Below, in pieces: positions 1 through 6,112 of a DNA stretch of 6,914 bases. Under the pieces are notes generated by a model. It saw only the letters and a list, made by a program, of their open reading frames with translations, was not told the origin of the DNA and ran no database searches. The position numbers and the translations under genes were made by a program. The stretch covers positions 1 through 6,914 of the forward strand of contig CAYGZC010000161.1 of assembly GCA_964354225.1 (NCBI GenBank), read 5' to 3'. The stretch comes from CAYGZC01 sp964354225 (GTDB lineage: Bacteria > Bacteroidota > Ignavibacteria > UBA10030 > SZUA-254). Numbering within the stretch: position 1 is the stretch's first letter; every line of letters begins with the position of its first letter.

Positions 1-1
1 T

Positions 2-922
2 CATCCGCAGCAAATAGAATTTGCACGATTGAATCTCAGTTATACTGTTATGAGTAAGCGGCGACTTTTACAGTTGGTCGAGGAAGGTCATGTAAATGGC
101 TGGGATGATCCGCGTATGCCTACCATCTGCGGTTTGCGCCGACGCGGCTTCACGCCCGAATCGATTCGGCACTTCGCTGATCGAATTGGAGTTGCAAAAA
201 GAGAAAACATGATTGATGTCGCTCTCCTCGAGGATAGTCTACGTGAAGATTTAAACAAAAGTGCTGCTCGAGTTATGGCAGTGTTAAAACCGCTAAAAGT
301 TATTATCGATAACTATCCGGAAGGTAAAGTAGAAGAGCTTGATGCGGTTAATAATCCGGAAGATCCGAGCAAGGGTTCACGCATTGTTCCTTTTTCAAAA
401 ATTATCTACATTGAGCAAGACGATTTTCGTGAGAATCCACCCAAAAAATATTTCCGTTTATCACCGGGGGCAGAGGTACGCCTGCGTTACGCTTACATTA
501 TTAAGTGTACCGATGTTGTGAAAAATGAAACAACGGGTGAGATCGTTGAGATGCATTGCACTTATGATCCTGAGACAAAGAGTGGTTCTGCACAAAGTCA
601 AAGAAAAGTAAAGGGAACGATTCATTGGGTCTCTGCTCAACATGCGATTGATGCTGAAATAAGATTGTACGATCGTCTCTTCACGGTTGAAGATCCGGGC
701 GGTGAGAATTGGAAAAACTTTATCAATCCCAACTCGCTTGAAATATTGGAGAAATGCAAGCTTGAACCGAGTCTATTGAAAGTCAAGCCGCAAGATCGAT
801 TTCAATTTGAGCGACTTGGATATTTCTGTGTCGATTATGATTCATCAGTAAATAAATTAGTCTTCAATCGAACGGTTACATTGCGAGATACATGGGCAAA
901 GATTGATAGAATTGGAAATTGA
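2..922 (+). CDS. glnS: Glutaminyl-tRNA synthetase (GlnRS), C-terminal 306 residues; 5' end cut by window
   Basis: This cytoplasmic class Ic enzyme charges tRNA-Gln with glutamine using ATP. The frame is open from base 2, so the true start lies outside the window, and the ORF runs to TGA at 920-922. The visible part begins just before the class I signature loop: VMSKR is encoded near 47-61, as in GlnRS where KMSKS reads VMSKR. It is followed by the strongly GlnRS-like GWDDPRMPT and GLRRRGF segments. The remainder matches the two anticodon-binding beta-barrels, including GSRIVPFSK, the YIEQDDFRE segment, KVKGTIHWVSAQHA, EIRLYDRLF and the terminal FNRTVTLRDTW. These features separate it from GluRS. 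About 250 N-terminal residues with the HIGH motif and most of the Rossmann fold are missing from view. Nothing suggests it is broken. The next gene begins 91 bases downstream, so it may be transcribed separately. Confidence 0.96.
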   Translation, partial: HPQQIEFARLNLSYTVMSKRRLLQLVEEGHVNGWDDPRMPTICGLRRRGFTPESIRHFADRIGVAKRENMIDVALLEDSLREDLNKSAARVMAVLKPLKVIIDNYPEGKVEELDAVNNPEDPSKGSRIVPFSKIIYIEQDDFRENPPKKYFRLSPGAEVRLRYAYIIKCTDVVKNETTGEIVEMHCTYDPETKSGSAQSQRKVKGTIHWVSAQHAIDAEIRLYDRLFTVEDPGGENWKNFINPNSLEILEKCKLEPSLLKVKPQDRFQFERLGYFCVDYDSSVNKLVFNRTVTLRDTWAKIDRIGN

Positions 923-962
923 TTTATGAACCAAGATATTTTATTAATAGTGAAGAATTATC

Positions 963-991
963 TTGACTCTCAGTCAGGAAAACGATATATT
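963..991 (+). promoter_or_regulatory. Sigma-70-like promoter candidate for the folB-folK-dNK operon
   Basis: TTGACT at 963-968 and TATATT at 986-991 each match the sigma-70 consensus hexamers at five of six positions and are separated by exactly 17 bases. The site lies in the 91-base gap between the GlnRS stop and the folB ATG at 1014. It would start transcription around 998, giving a leader of about 16 bases. This is a pattern match only; primary sigma factors in Bacteroidota can prefer other motifs. Confidence 0.4.
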
Positions 992-1013
992 TTTCAAAGT
1001 TTCTACTCGAGAC

Positions 1014-1385
1014 ATGCCTCAATACGATATCATTAGAATAAAGAATGCATCATTTTATGCGTATCACGGTGTTGCAAGTGATGAACAAAATCTTGGCGGT
1101 AAATTTGAAGTTGATGCCGAAATAAGATGCGATCTTTCACCTGCTGTCGTTATGGACAATTTGAAGTTGACGATAGATTACGAAGCTGTCTATACATTTA
1201 TCCAAAAAACCGTGACACAAAAGAAATATTATCTATTAGAAACTTTAGCTACAGCTATTGCCAAAGGTCTAAGGACAAATTATCCACAAATTCAAATGGT
1301 TAAAATTACAGTGCGAAAACCTCATCCTCCCGTAAAAGGTGTTGTTGATTATGTTGAGGTCGAAGTCACGGAGCCGCGGAGCTAA
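1014..1385 (+). CDS. folB: Dihydroneopterin aldolase (FolB), 123 aa
   Basis: FolB converts 7,8-dihydroneopterin to 6-hydroxymethyl-7,8-dihydropterin and glycolaldehyde in cytosolic folate synthesis. From the ATG at 1014 the product has 123 residues, the usual size. It opens with IRIKNASFYAYHGV, the family N-terminus. Also visible are E24 in the loop after YHGV, the TIDYEAVY segment (residues 53-60), LLETLA with the pterin-binding glutamate E76, and K102 in VRKPHPPV, the expected catalytic lysine. A TTG at 963 in the same frame would add 17 residues with no family resemblance and would overlap the promoter candidate, so I reject that start. No clear Shine-Dalgarno precedes the ATG (only CGAGAC is nearby). 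folK, coding for the next enzyme of the pathway, starts three bases after the stop, which strongly supports the call and an operon. Confidence 0.93.
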   Translation: MPQYDIIRIKNASFYAYHGVASDEQNLGGKFEVDAEIRCDLSPAVVMDNLKLTIDYEAVYTFIQKTVTQKKYYLLETLATAIAKGLRTNYPQIQMVKITVRKPHPPVKGVVDYVEVEVTEPRS

Positions 1386-1388
1386 GCG

Positions 1389-1895
1389 ATGTATCAGGTA
1401 TATCTAGGATTGGGTTCAAATTTAGGAAATCGTTTAGAAAATCTATCGCGTGCAGTCGAAGAGATCTGTACAATAACTACCGTTCAATCAATGTCATCGA
1501 TATATGAAACTGAACCGGTCGAGATGGATGCCGGGAATACATTCTTGAATATGGTGGTCGCGATCAGCACAGATAGTGATCCGCCTCTGCTGCTTGCACA
1601 GCTGAAAAAGATCGAGAAAAAACTTGGAAGAAAGCACCGCTCGCATAATGAACCAAGATTAATCGATATCGACATCCTACTGTATCGCGGCTTGGCTTAT
1701 GAAGACCATACAGTTTGCGTCCCACATCCAAGATTAGAGCACAGGCGTTTCGTATTAGAGCCGTTGTGTGAGATTGCGCCTATCGCGGTTCATCCAACTA
1801 TGGAAAAAACAATTGCGTCACTGTTGCGTAATTGTCATGATAGACATAAGGTAACTCGGACAGAATATCAAATAAACCTTTCAATTCTAAACTAA
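1389..1895 (+). CDS. folK: 6-hydroxymethyl-7,8-dihydropterin pyrophosphokinase (FolK/HPPK), 168 aa
   Basis: FolK transfers pyrophosphate from ATP to 6-hydroxymethyl-7,8-dihydropterin, the step directly after FolB and before dihydropteroate synthase. The HPPK signatures occur in order: YLGLGSNLGNR (residues 5-15), the YETEPV loop (39-44), NTFLNMV (50-56), KKLGRKHR (77-84), and EPRLIDIDILLY (88-99), in which D93 and D95 are the expected Mg-binding pair. They are followed by VPHPRLEHRRFVLEPL (111-126) with the substrate- and ATP-contacting H113 and arginines. The length is normal for single-domain HPPK. The ATG lies three bases after folB; GGAG at 1378-1381, within the end of folB, is a good Shine-Dalgarno seven bases upstream, so the two are probably translationally coupled. 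The kinase gene follows after 11 bases. No folP is present in the window. Confidence 0.95.
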   Translation: MYQVYLGLGSNLGNRLENLSRAVEEICTITTVQSMSSIYETEPVEMDAGNTFLNMVVAISTDSDPPLLLAQLKKIEKKLGRKHRSHNEPRLIDIDILLYRGLAYEDHTVCVPHPRLEHRRFVLEPLCEIAPIAVHPTMEKTIASLLRNCHDRHKVTRTEYQINLSILN

Positions 1896-1906
1896 CGGAT
1901 AAACTT

Positions 1907-2584
1907 GTGCGGCAGTCTCTTGAATCCCTGATCGAACAATCTGAATTACGGCATATCGCCATAGAAGGCGTAATTGGCGCGGGTAAAACAAGCCTGGCAA
2001 AATTATTAAGCGAAAAGCTTTCTGCAAAGATTGTTTATGAAAAATTTGAGGAGAATCCTTTTCTCTCGAAATTTTACGAAGACTCTGATCGGTACGCTTT
2101 CCAGACTCAGATATTTTTTTTATTGAACAGATACAAACAGCAGCAAGAACTGCGGCAAGCCGATCTATTTCATCGCTTTCTGATCACAGATTATGTTTTT
2201 GAGAAGGACAAGATTTTTGCATATCTCAATCTTGAAGATGACGAGCTGAAGCTTTACGAGAGCGTATTGACAACAATCGAGCATTCCATTCCCACACCCG
2301 ATCTTGTTGTGTATCTTCAGTGTAATGTAAATCGACTGATGACAAATATAAGGCAGCGGGGGAGAGTGATAGAGAAAAACATGTCCGAGCAATATATCCG
2401 CGACCTAAATGAAGCATACAATTATTATTTCTTCCGATACAAGTCTGCACCTCTCCTGATTGTTAATGCCTCGGAAATAGATTTCGTTCGGAATAAAAAT
2501 GAATTTGAAGATTTATTGATGGAAATATTCCGAACCGACAAAGCACCGGTCGAGTATTATAATCCTGCAAGCACAAATAGGTAA
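1907..2584 (+). CDS. Deoxynucleoside kinase (deoxyadenosine/deoxyguanosine/deoxycytidine kinase family), 225 aa
   Basis: This is a cytosolic salvage enzyme that phosphorylates a deoxyribonucleoside with a nucleoside triphosphate. The P-loop GVIGAGKTS is at residues 21-29, with lysine K27. EENPFLSKFYED (48-59) matches the substrate-site region. The DYVFEKDKIFAY segment (95-106) occupies the place of the D/E-R-S motif of animal dNKs. DLVVYLQ (132-138) is the strand before the LID, and the arginine-rich LID is RQRGRVIEKN (149-158). The size is typical of the family. The most likely start is the GTG at 1907, which has GGA at 1897-1899 seven bases upstream; the frame is open further back, but that would overlap folK. 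It follows folK by 11 bases, a neighbourhood I associate with Bacteroidetes/Chlorobi relatives. The substrate (dA, dG or dC) cannot be decided from sequence alone, so no symbol is given. Confidence 0.9.
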   Translation: MRQSLESLIEQSELRHIAIEGVIGAGKTSLAKLLSEKLSAKIVYEKFEENPFLSKFYEDSDRYAFQTQIFFLLNRYKQQQELRQADLFHRFLITDYVFEKDKIFAYLNLEDDELKLYESVLTTIEHSIPTPDLVVYLQCNVNRLMTNIRQRGRVIEKNMSEQYIRDLNEAYNYYFFRYKSAPLLIVNASEIDFVRNKNEFEDLLMEIFRTDKAPVEYYNPASTNR

Positions 2585-2596
2585 AGGAACTCATAA

Positions 2597-2794
2597 ATGT
2601 GGCGGTATCTTCTGTGGCTTTTAATCTTTTACTTTGGATGGAGAATTATTAGAACAATGTTTTCAATCTCTCAACGACCCAAGCCGCGTCAAAATTCTGC
2701 ACCGACATTCCACAATGTTGAGGATGCCGATTTCGAAGATATCACTCATAAAGAAGATTCCTCTGAACCAACCCAACCTAAACAAGATACGTAA
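2597..2794 (+). CDS. Small single-pass membrane protein (DUF4834-like), 65 aa
   Basis: The product starts with an aromatic-rich hydrophobic helix at about residues 3-22 (WRYLLWLLIFYFGWRIIRTM), followed by basic residues (QRPKPRQ) and an acidic, polar tail containing VEDADFEDI and many E, D, Q and P residues. This suggests an inner-membrane anchor with a cytosolic, probably disordered tail. A short hydrophobic N-terminus followed by an EDADFEEI-like motif recalls the small DUF4834-type proteins of Bacteroidetes; that comparison is from memory and unverified. A good Shine-Dalgarno (AAAGGA at 2583-2588, overlapping the kinase stop) lies eight bases before the ATG, and the gene begins 12 bases after the kinase, so it is probably the last gene of the fol/dNK operon. 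No function can be assigned. The RBS, spacing and ordered composition make it a real gene rather than a chance ORF. Confidence 0.78.
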   Translation: MWRYLLWLLIFYFGWRIIRTMFSISQRPKPRQNSAPTFHNVEDADFEDITHKEDSSEPTQPKQDT

Positions 2795-2834
2795 TACTTT
2801 CAAGCGTTAACCGCGCTAACATCATTTCAGCAAA

Positions 2835-2863
2835 TTGATTCTTCGGTCGATGTTGAGTATCTT
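2835..2863 (+). promoter_or_regulatory. Weak promoter candidate upstream of nadA
   Basis: TTGATT at 2835-2840 and TATCTT at 2858-2863 are 17 bases apart, each matching four of six sigma-70 consensus positions. Transcription would start near 2870, almost at the nadA ATG at 2872, giving a nearly leaderless message. This would fit the lack of a clear Shine-Dalgarno there. Apart from this, the 77-base gap 2795-2871 holds only short imperfect inverted repeats near 2806-2820. Confidence 0.22.
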
Positions 2864-2871
2864 AATTATGT

Positions 2872-3849
2872 ATGTTTGAAACAAAAAAAGATAGTACTAA
2901 CCTGATTTCAAGACCGACACCTGAGATTCCTTTGAATTTAGAAGCGGAGATTCTCCGACTTAAAAAGGAATTGAATGCGGTCATACTTGCCCATTATTAT
3001 CAGGAATCGGAGATTCAAGACTTGGCAGATTTTGTCGGTGATAGCTTGGAGCTATCCCGGCGTGCTGCATCAACGGAAGCGGAGGTAATCGTTTTTGCTG
3101 GTGTGCATTTCATGGCGGAGACTGCAAAGATACTAAGCCCGCACAAACAAGTGCTGTTACCCGATTTAAATGCGGGTTGCTCACTTGCAGAAGGTTGTCC
3201 CGCACCATTGTTTAAAAAATTCCGTGAAGATCATCCCGATCACGTAGCAATCACTTATATCAACTGTACGGCTGAGGTGAAAGCGTTGAGCGATATAATT
3301 TGCACATCGAGCAACGCGGAAAATATTATCCGACAGATTCCGGCTGATAAACCAATTCTCTTCTCACCAGATCGTAATCTTGGAAAATATCTGATGAAGA
3401 AGACAGGCAGAGATATGCTTATCTGGCAAGGGACATGTATTGTGCATGAAACTTTCAGTGCAAAGAAATTGATCCACTTGAAGAATCTATATCCCACAGC
3501 AAAGTTGATCGCTCATCCGGAGTGTGAAGAGGTTATACTTGAGCAAGCGGATTTCATTGGATCAACAAGTGCATTGCTAAAGCATGTACAGCAGAGTGCT
3601 GAGAAAGAATTCATAGTCGCTACTGAAACAGGCATTATCCACCAGATGGAAAAATCTTGTCCCGATAAGCTTTTCATTCCTGCACCGCCGGAGGAAAGCT
3701 GTGCCTGCAACCAATGCCCATACATGAAACTTAATACGATGGAGAAGCTCTATCTCTGCATGAAGAATCGCTCGCCGGAGATAATACTAAGTGATGATCT
3801 TATCAAACGTGCCCTAATTCCGATTAAGCGGATGATGGAGATGAGCTGA
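2872..3849 (+). CDS. nadA: Quinolinate synthase (NadA), [4Fe-4S] enzyme, 325 aa
   Basis: NadA condenses iminoaspartate (made by NadB) with dihydroxyacetone phosphate to give quinolinate in de novo NAD synthesis; it is cytosolic and oxygen-sensitive. The sequence shows VILAHYYQ (37-44), DFVGDSLELSR (53-63) and FAGVHFMAETAKIL (75-88). Next come PDLNAGCSLA with C103, TYINCTAEVKA (128-138), SPDRNLGKYL (165-174), and WQGTCIVHETF with C189. AHPEC (214-218), ATETGIIHQM (250-259) and the CACNQCPYMKLNTM block (277-290) complete the fold. C103, C189 and C282 are the expected three ligands of the [4Fe-4S] cluster; C277 and C279 give the extra cysteines also seen in E. coli-type NadA. The length is within the family range. 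ATG at 2872 is preferred although its Shine-Dalgarno is poor; a TTG at 2932 would still keep the whole conserved domain. An ATG at 2868 is out of frame and stops at once. Neither nadB nor nadC is nearby. Confidence 0.96.
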   Translation: MFETKKDSTNLISRPTPEIPLNLEAEILRLKKELNAVILAHYYQESEIQDLADFVGDSLELSRRAASTEAEVIVFAGVHFMAETAKILSPHKQVLLPDLNAGCSLAEGCPAPLFKKFREDHPDHVAITYINCTAEVKALSDIICTSSNAENIIRQIPADKPILFSPDRNLGKYLMKKTGRDMLIWQGTCIVHETFSAKKLIHLKNLYPTAKLIAHPECEEVILEQADFIGSTSALLKHVQQSAEKEFIVATETGIIHQMEKSCPDKLFIPAPPEESCACNQCPYMKLNTMEKLYLCMKNRSPEIILSDDLIKRALIPIKRMMEMS

Positions 3850-3851
3850 AT

Positions 3852-3884
3852 AAAAAGCCGACCCTCATAGCTGATGATCGGCTT
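3852..3884 (-). terminator. Intrinsic terminator for the T9SS cargo gene, between convergent genes
   Basis: A perfect 7-bp stem is formed by AAGCCGA (3855-3861) and TCGGCTT (3878-3884). Inside it a further 4-bp stem TCAT/ATGA (3865-3868 and 3874-3877) closes a five-base loop, with a CCC bulge on one side. Read on the minus strand, the hairpin runs directly into TTTTT (complement of 3852-3856), an ordinary rho-independent terminator 21 bases after the stop of the minus-strand gene. On the plus strand it lies just after nadA but lacks a U-run, so it would act weakly there at most. Confidence 0.75.
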
Positions 3885-3905
3885 CCAATCTATTCTTTCA
3901 GTAAC

Positions 3906-4946
3906 TCATTTCAAGAATATCATTTTCCTTACCTGTATAAACATCTTGCTGGGGTTGGATAGACTCGCTGCCTCTAAACGATAGAAGTAAACTCCGCTTG
4001 CGATGTTGCTTGAGTTCCAATTAACCGATTTATAACCTGCTTCTTGGATTTCATCCACCAATATAGCCACTATCTGACCCAATGTATTGTATATCTTCAA
4101 CTTCACATTGCTTGCAAGGGGCAAACCATATTTTAATGTTGTTACAGGATTAAATGGATTTGGATAGTTATACTCAAGACAATACTCTTTTGGTAATAGT
4201 ATAGTATTTCCAATCTCTACAGGAGGTGGCGGCGGCATCTCAGATGTTGGTATAACTTTAATCAATCTGGATGTTGCGTTAGTATATTTTGAATGTAAAA
4301 ATATATACCCATCTTTATTAACCTTCACCCAGTAACCACTTCCTGGCATTAATGTGGTTGTAGTTATATATTGGATTCCGTTGTAACCAAAAAATGCGCT
4401 TGTTGTCATATCACCTGGCTCAACAGCGATAGCGGAAACCGGGAACGGCTGCGATATGGTACCGATCATATTCCAACCGCTTACAACGGTAATTGAATCA
4501 GTAGTAAGTGGATTACCGGCAATGTAAAATACCTGATCATCGTTAAATTTCAGCCAGAATCCCTCACCAACTTTTAATATATCTTTAGGTTTGTAGCTAC
4601 CATCATAAATAAATGCATCGCTCACTGCAGCGGGAAAGAGAGCATTCTTTGTGTAGTCCGAAACGTACATTGGAACCGACATCAGATTCCATCCTTCTTT
4701 GACTACATAAATATGCATATCTTCCAAAGGTTCATATTGGTATATTTGACCATTACCTATTGAATAGTTGGAAGAGTGTTGAGGTCCAATTATGGGCTGA
4801 CCTGTAGCATTAATCATCGAATAGGTAGATGAAGAAGTTCTTCCTGCACCAGGGGAGAAATAAGCTCGATGATTATATTGTGAGTTGACCACTGAGCCCC
4901 AAAGTCCCAACATAATTAATGCAAGTATGAGGCATCGTATGTTCAT
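3906..4946 (-). CDS. Secreted protein with two GWN...GYW repeats and T9SS type A sorting domain, 346 aa
   Basis: A signal peptide covers about residues 1-22 (hydrophobic LILALIMLGLWGSVV, likely cleavage near NS/Q). A short segment with Ser/Tyr- and GQP-containing motifs (about 38-70) precedes two related modules. One runs from GWNLMSVP (85-91) to GEGFWLKF (127-134), the other from GWNMIGTI (157-164) to GSGYWVKV (202-209). A PPPPP linker (238-242) leads to the C-terminal domain: EYNYPNPFNPVTTLKYGLP (258-276), KIYNTLGQIV (284-293), GVYFYRL (318-324) and the end RKMIFLK. The last domain is a type A sorting signal, so the protein is probably exported by Sec, moved across the outer membrane by T9SS and attached to the surface or released. 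The Shine-Dalgarno AAGGAAAG (complement of 4951-4958) lies close before the ATG. No enzymatic motif is recognised, so its specific job is unknown. The terminator at 3852-3884 ends the transcript. Confidence 0.9.
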   Translation of the reverse strand: MNIRCLILALIMLGLWGSVVNSQYNHRAYFSPGAGRTSSSTYSMINATGQPIIGPQHSSNYSIGNGQIYQYEPLEDMHIYVVKEGWNLMSVPMYVSDYTKNALFPAAVSDAFIYDGSYKPKDILKVGEGFWLKFNDDQVFYIAGNPLTTDSITVVSGWNMIGTISQPFPVSAIAVEPGDMTTSAFFGYNGIQYITTTTLMPGSGYWVKVNKDGYIFLHSKYTNATSRLIKVIPTSEMPPPPPVEIGNTILLPKEYCLEYNYPNPFNPVTTLKYGLPLASNVKLKIYNTLGQIVAILVDEIQEAGYKSVNWNSSNIASGVYFYRLEAASLSNPSKMFIQVRKMIFLK

Positions 4947-5008
4947 AATACTTTCCTTATAAAATCTTAAACCATTGCAATTTCAAATACCACAACTATT
5001 AAGTTCAT

Positions 5009-5941
5009 TTACCGAGCGGTCACTATGAAAACGAAGTCGTTATCAACCATGGTATAAGTCCCATTCATGATGTAGACATCGAAGTTATTTCTTGCCGCTA
5101 ACTGGTTCACCATGACAACACGTGCTGTACTAGCCCCTGTGGGAGCGGTATCAATTTCCGCGTTCGCCACAACGATAAGAGAATGATCCAACGCCGTCAC
5201 ATCAAGAGTGACAGTGTAGTTGCCAGCACTGTTACGCACAACAGATGCGACACCAAATTTCGCTGTCGCTGGGATTGAACCGTCGGCAGCAACCTTTCCC
5301 CACGCCACGATCCCGTTATCACGGTAGCGCTCACCAATGCTTATTGTCTTCGCGGCTCCTGCATCACTCGCCAACCTTACACCGTTTCCTGCACGAATAT
5401 TAAATTGGTTCGGTTGAGTTGAGGCAAAATCAGCATCGGTTGAATCAGCCCAAACAAACGAGCCGGTATGAAGCGCCTTGGCTCGTCTTCCCCCCGTAAA
5501 AGAATAGTCACTCGACACAACATTATCTTTCCCACTTGCGTTGGACCCAATCCCCGTTGCAGTACTGCCTAGACCTAGTAATGATTGACTCGTGAATGCA
5601 TATGGTACAGATGTAACTCTTATCCTTGGTGACGTAACCTCCCCATTAACGGATACTTGCAACCAAGAAGAAGATTTCCAACATGTTGTATCATCTACTC
5701 TCAAATTAGTATTATAAATACCGTTAACAACAGATACACTAGGTTGATCAATCGTTAAAAGTGCGCTTCCACCAATAGAGTCAGAATAAAATAAAAACTC
5801 AAGATGGTAATTTCCGGTTACTAGGTTCCCAGCGCTATCGGCGAGGAATCCCTGTTGAGATATATAGGGAGGGATTTGCGCCATAGTACTATTAAATAAT
5901 AGTACGAGTAGGCAAATCAAAATTGGTAAAAATGTTTTCAT
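5009..5941 (-). CDS. Secreted adhesin-like protein with trimeric-head-like repeats, 310 aa
   Basis: A signal peptide spans about residues 1-21 (ILICLLVLLF, likely cleavage at TMA/Q). The mature N-terminus (about 25-118) has the pattern ISQQGFLADSAGNLVTG, then a beta-rich stretch and a segment ending SPRIRVTSVPYAF, a layout I recognise from many uncharacterised exported proteins of this bacterial group. Next come glycine/serine-rich elements GSTATGIGSNASGKDN and TGGRRAKALHTGSFVWADS (about 125-167), like the head repeats of trimeric autotransporter adhesins and phage fibres. NQFNIRAGNGVRL follows, and then a C-terminal beta domain (about 210-310). There is no T9SS sorting tail and no visible YadA-type membrane anchor. 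AAGGAG (complement of 5949-5954), seven bases before the ATG, fixes the start. The T9SS cargo gene follows after 62 bases. GC is about 37% over 5581-5940 but about 51% over 5101-5580. The role is probably surface binding or structure; the exact function is unknown. Confidence 0.82.
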   Translation of the reverse strand: MKTFLPILICLLVLLFNSTMAQIPPYISQQGFLADSAGNLVTGNYHLEFLFYSDSIGGSALLTIDQPSVSVVNGIYNTNLRVDDTTCWKSSSWLQVSVNGEVTSPRIRVTSVPYAFTSQSLLGLGSTATGIGSNASGKDNVVSSDYSFTGGRRAKALHTGSFVWADSTDADFASTQPNQFNIRAGNGVRLASDAGAAKTISIGERYRDNGIVAWGKVAADGSIPATAKFGVASVVRNSAGNYTVTLDVTALDHSLIVVANAEIDTAPTGASTARVVMVNQLAARNNFDVYIMNGTYTMVDNDFVFIVTAR

Positions 5942-6112
5942 GTTGAATCTCCTTTTTTAAAATGTGTGTATAATCCAAACTAAAATCATTGAGAGATATT
6001 CAGGCACAACCGAGATCGTGACAAAGGTATCGACAAATTTGTTAACTCCTTCTCGTTGGAGTAAGTGTTGTATGTCTTTTTATTCGCTGGTTTTTGCATA
6101 AAAAAACGGTTG
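5942..6112. other. 171-bp intergenic region between the crystallin-like and adhesin-like genes
   Basis: No convincing gene is visible. It contains a 10-bp palindrome ACAAATTTGT (6033-6042), a 5-bp inverted repeat ACTCC/GGAGT (in 6045-6062), a T-rich stretch downstream of the crystallin stop on the minus strand (complement of 6101-6107) without a clear preceding hairpin, and the adhesin Shine-Dalgarno at 5949-5954. Its length suggests that the adhesin gene has its own promoter, though no strong promoter pattern stands out. Confidence 0.5.

Noticed and set aside
963..1013. TTG-initiated extension of FolB by 17 residues
   Set aside because: The extra residues have no family resemblance, while the ATG at 1014 gives the usual 123-residue enzyme.
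926..1036. 36-codon ORF starting ATGAACCAAGAT between the GlnRS stop and folB, overlapping the folB start
   Set aside because: It has only a distant GGA upstream, overlaps the promoter candidate, runs into folB in another frame, and has no recognisable product. It could be a leader peptide, but nothing supports that.
4947..5008. Possible promoter for the T9SS cargo gene (TTGAAA and TATAAG on the minus strand)
   Set aside because: The spacing would be 19 bases and the -10 would overlap the Shine-Dalgarno. Read-through from the adhesin-like gene is as likely.
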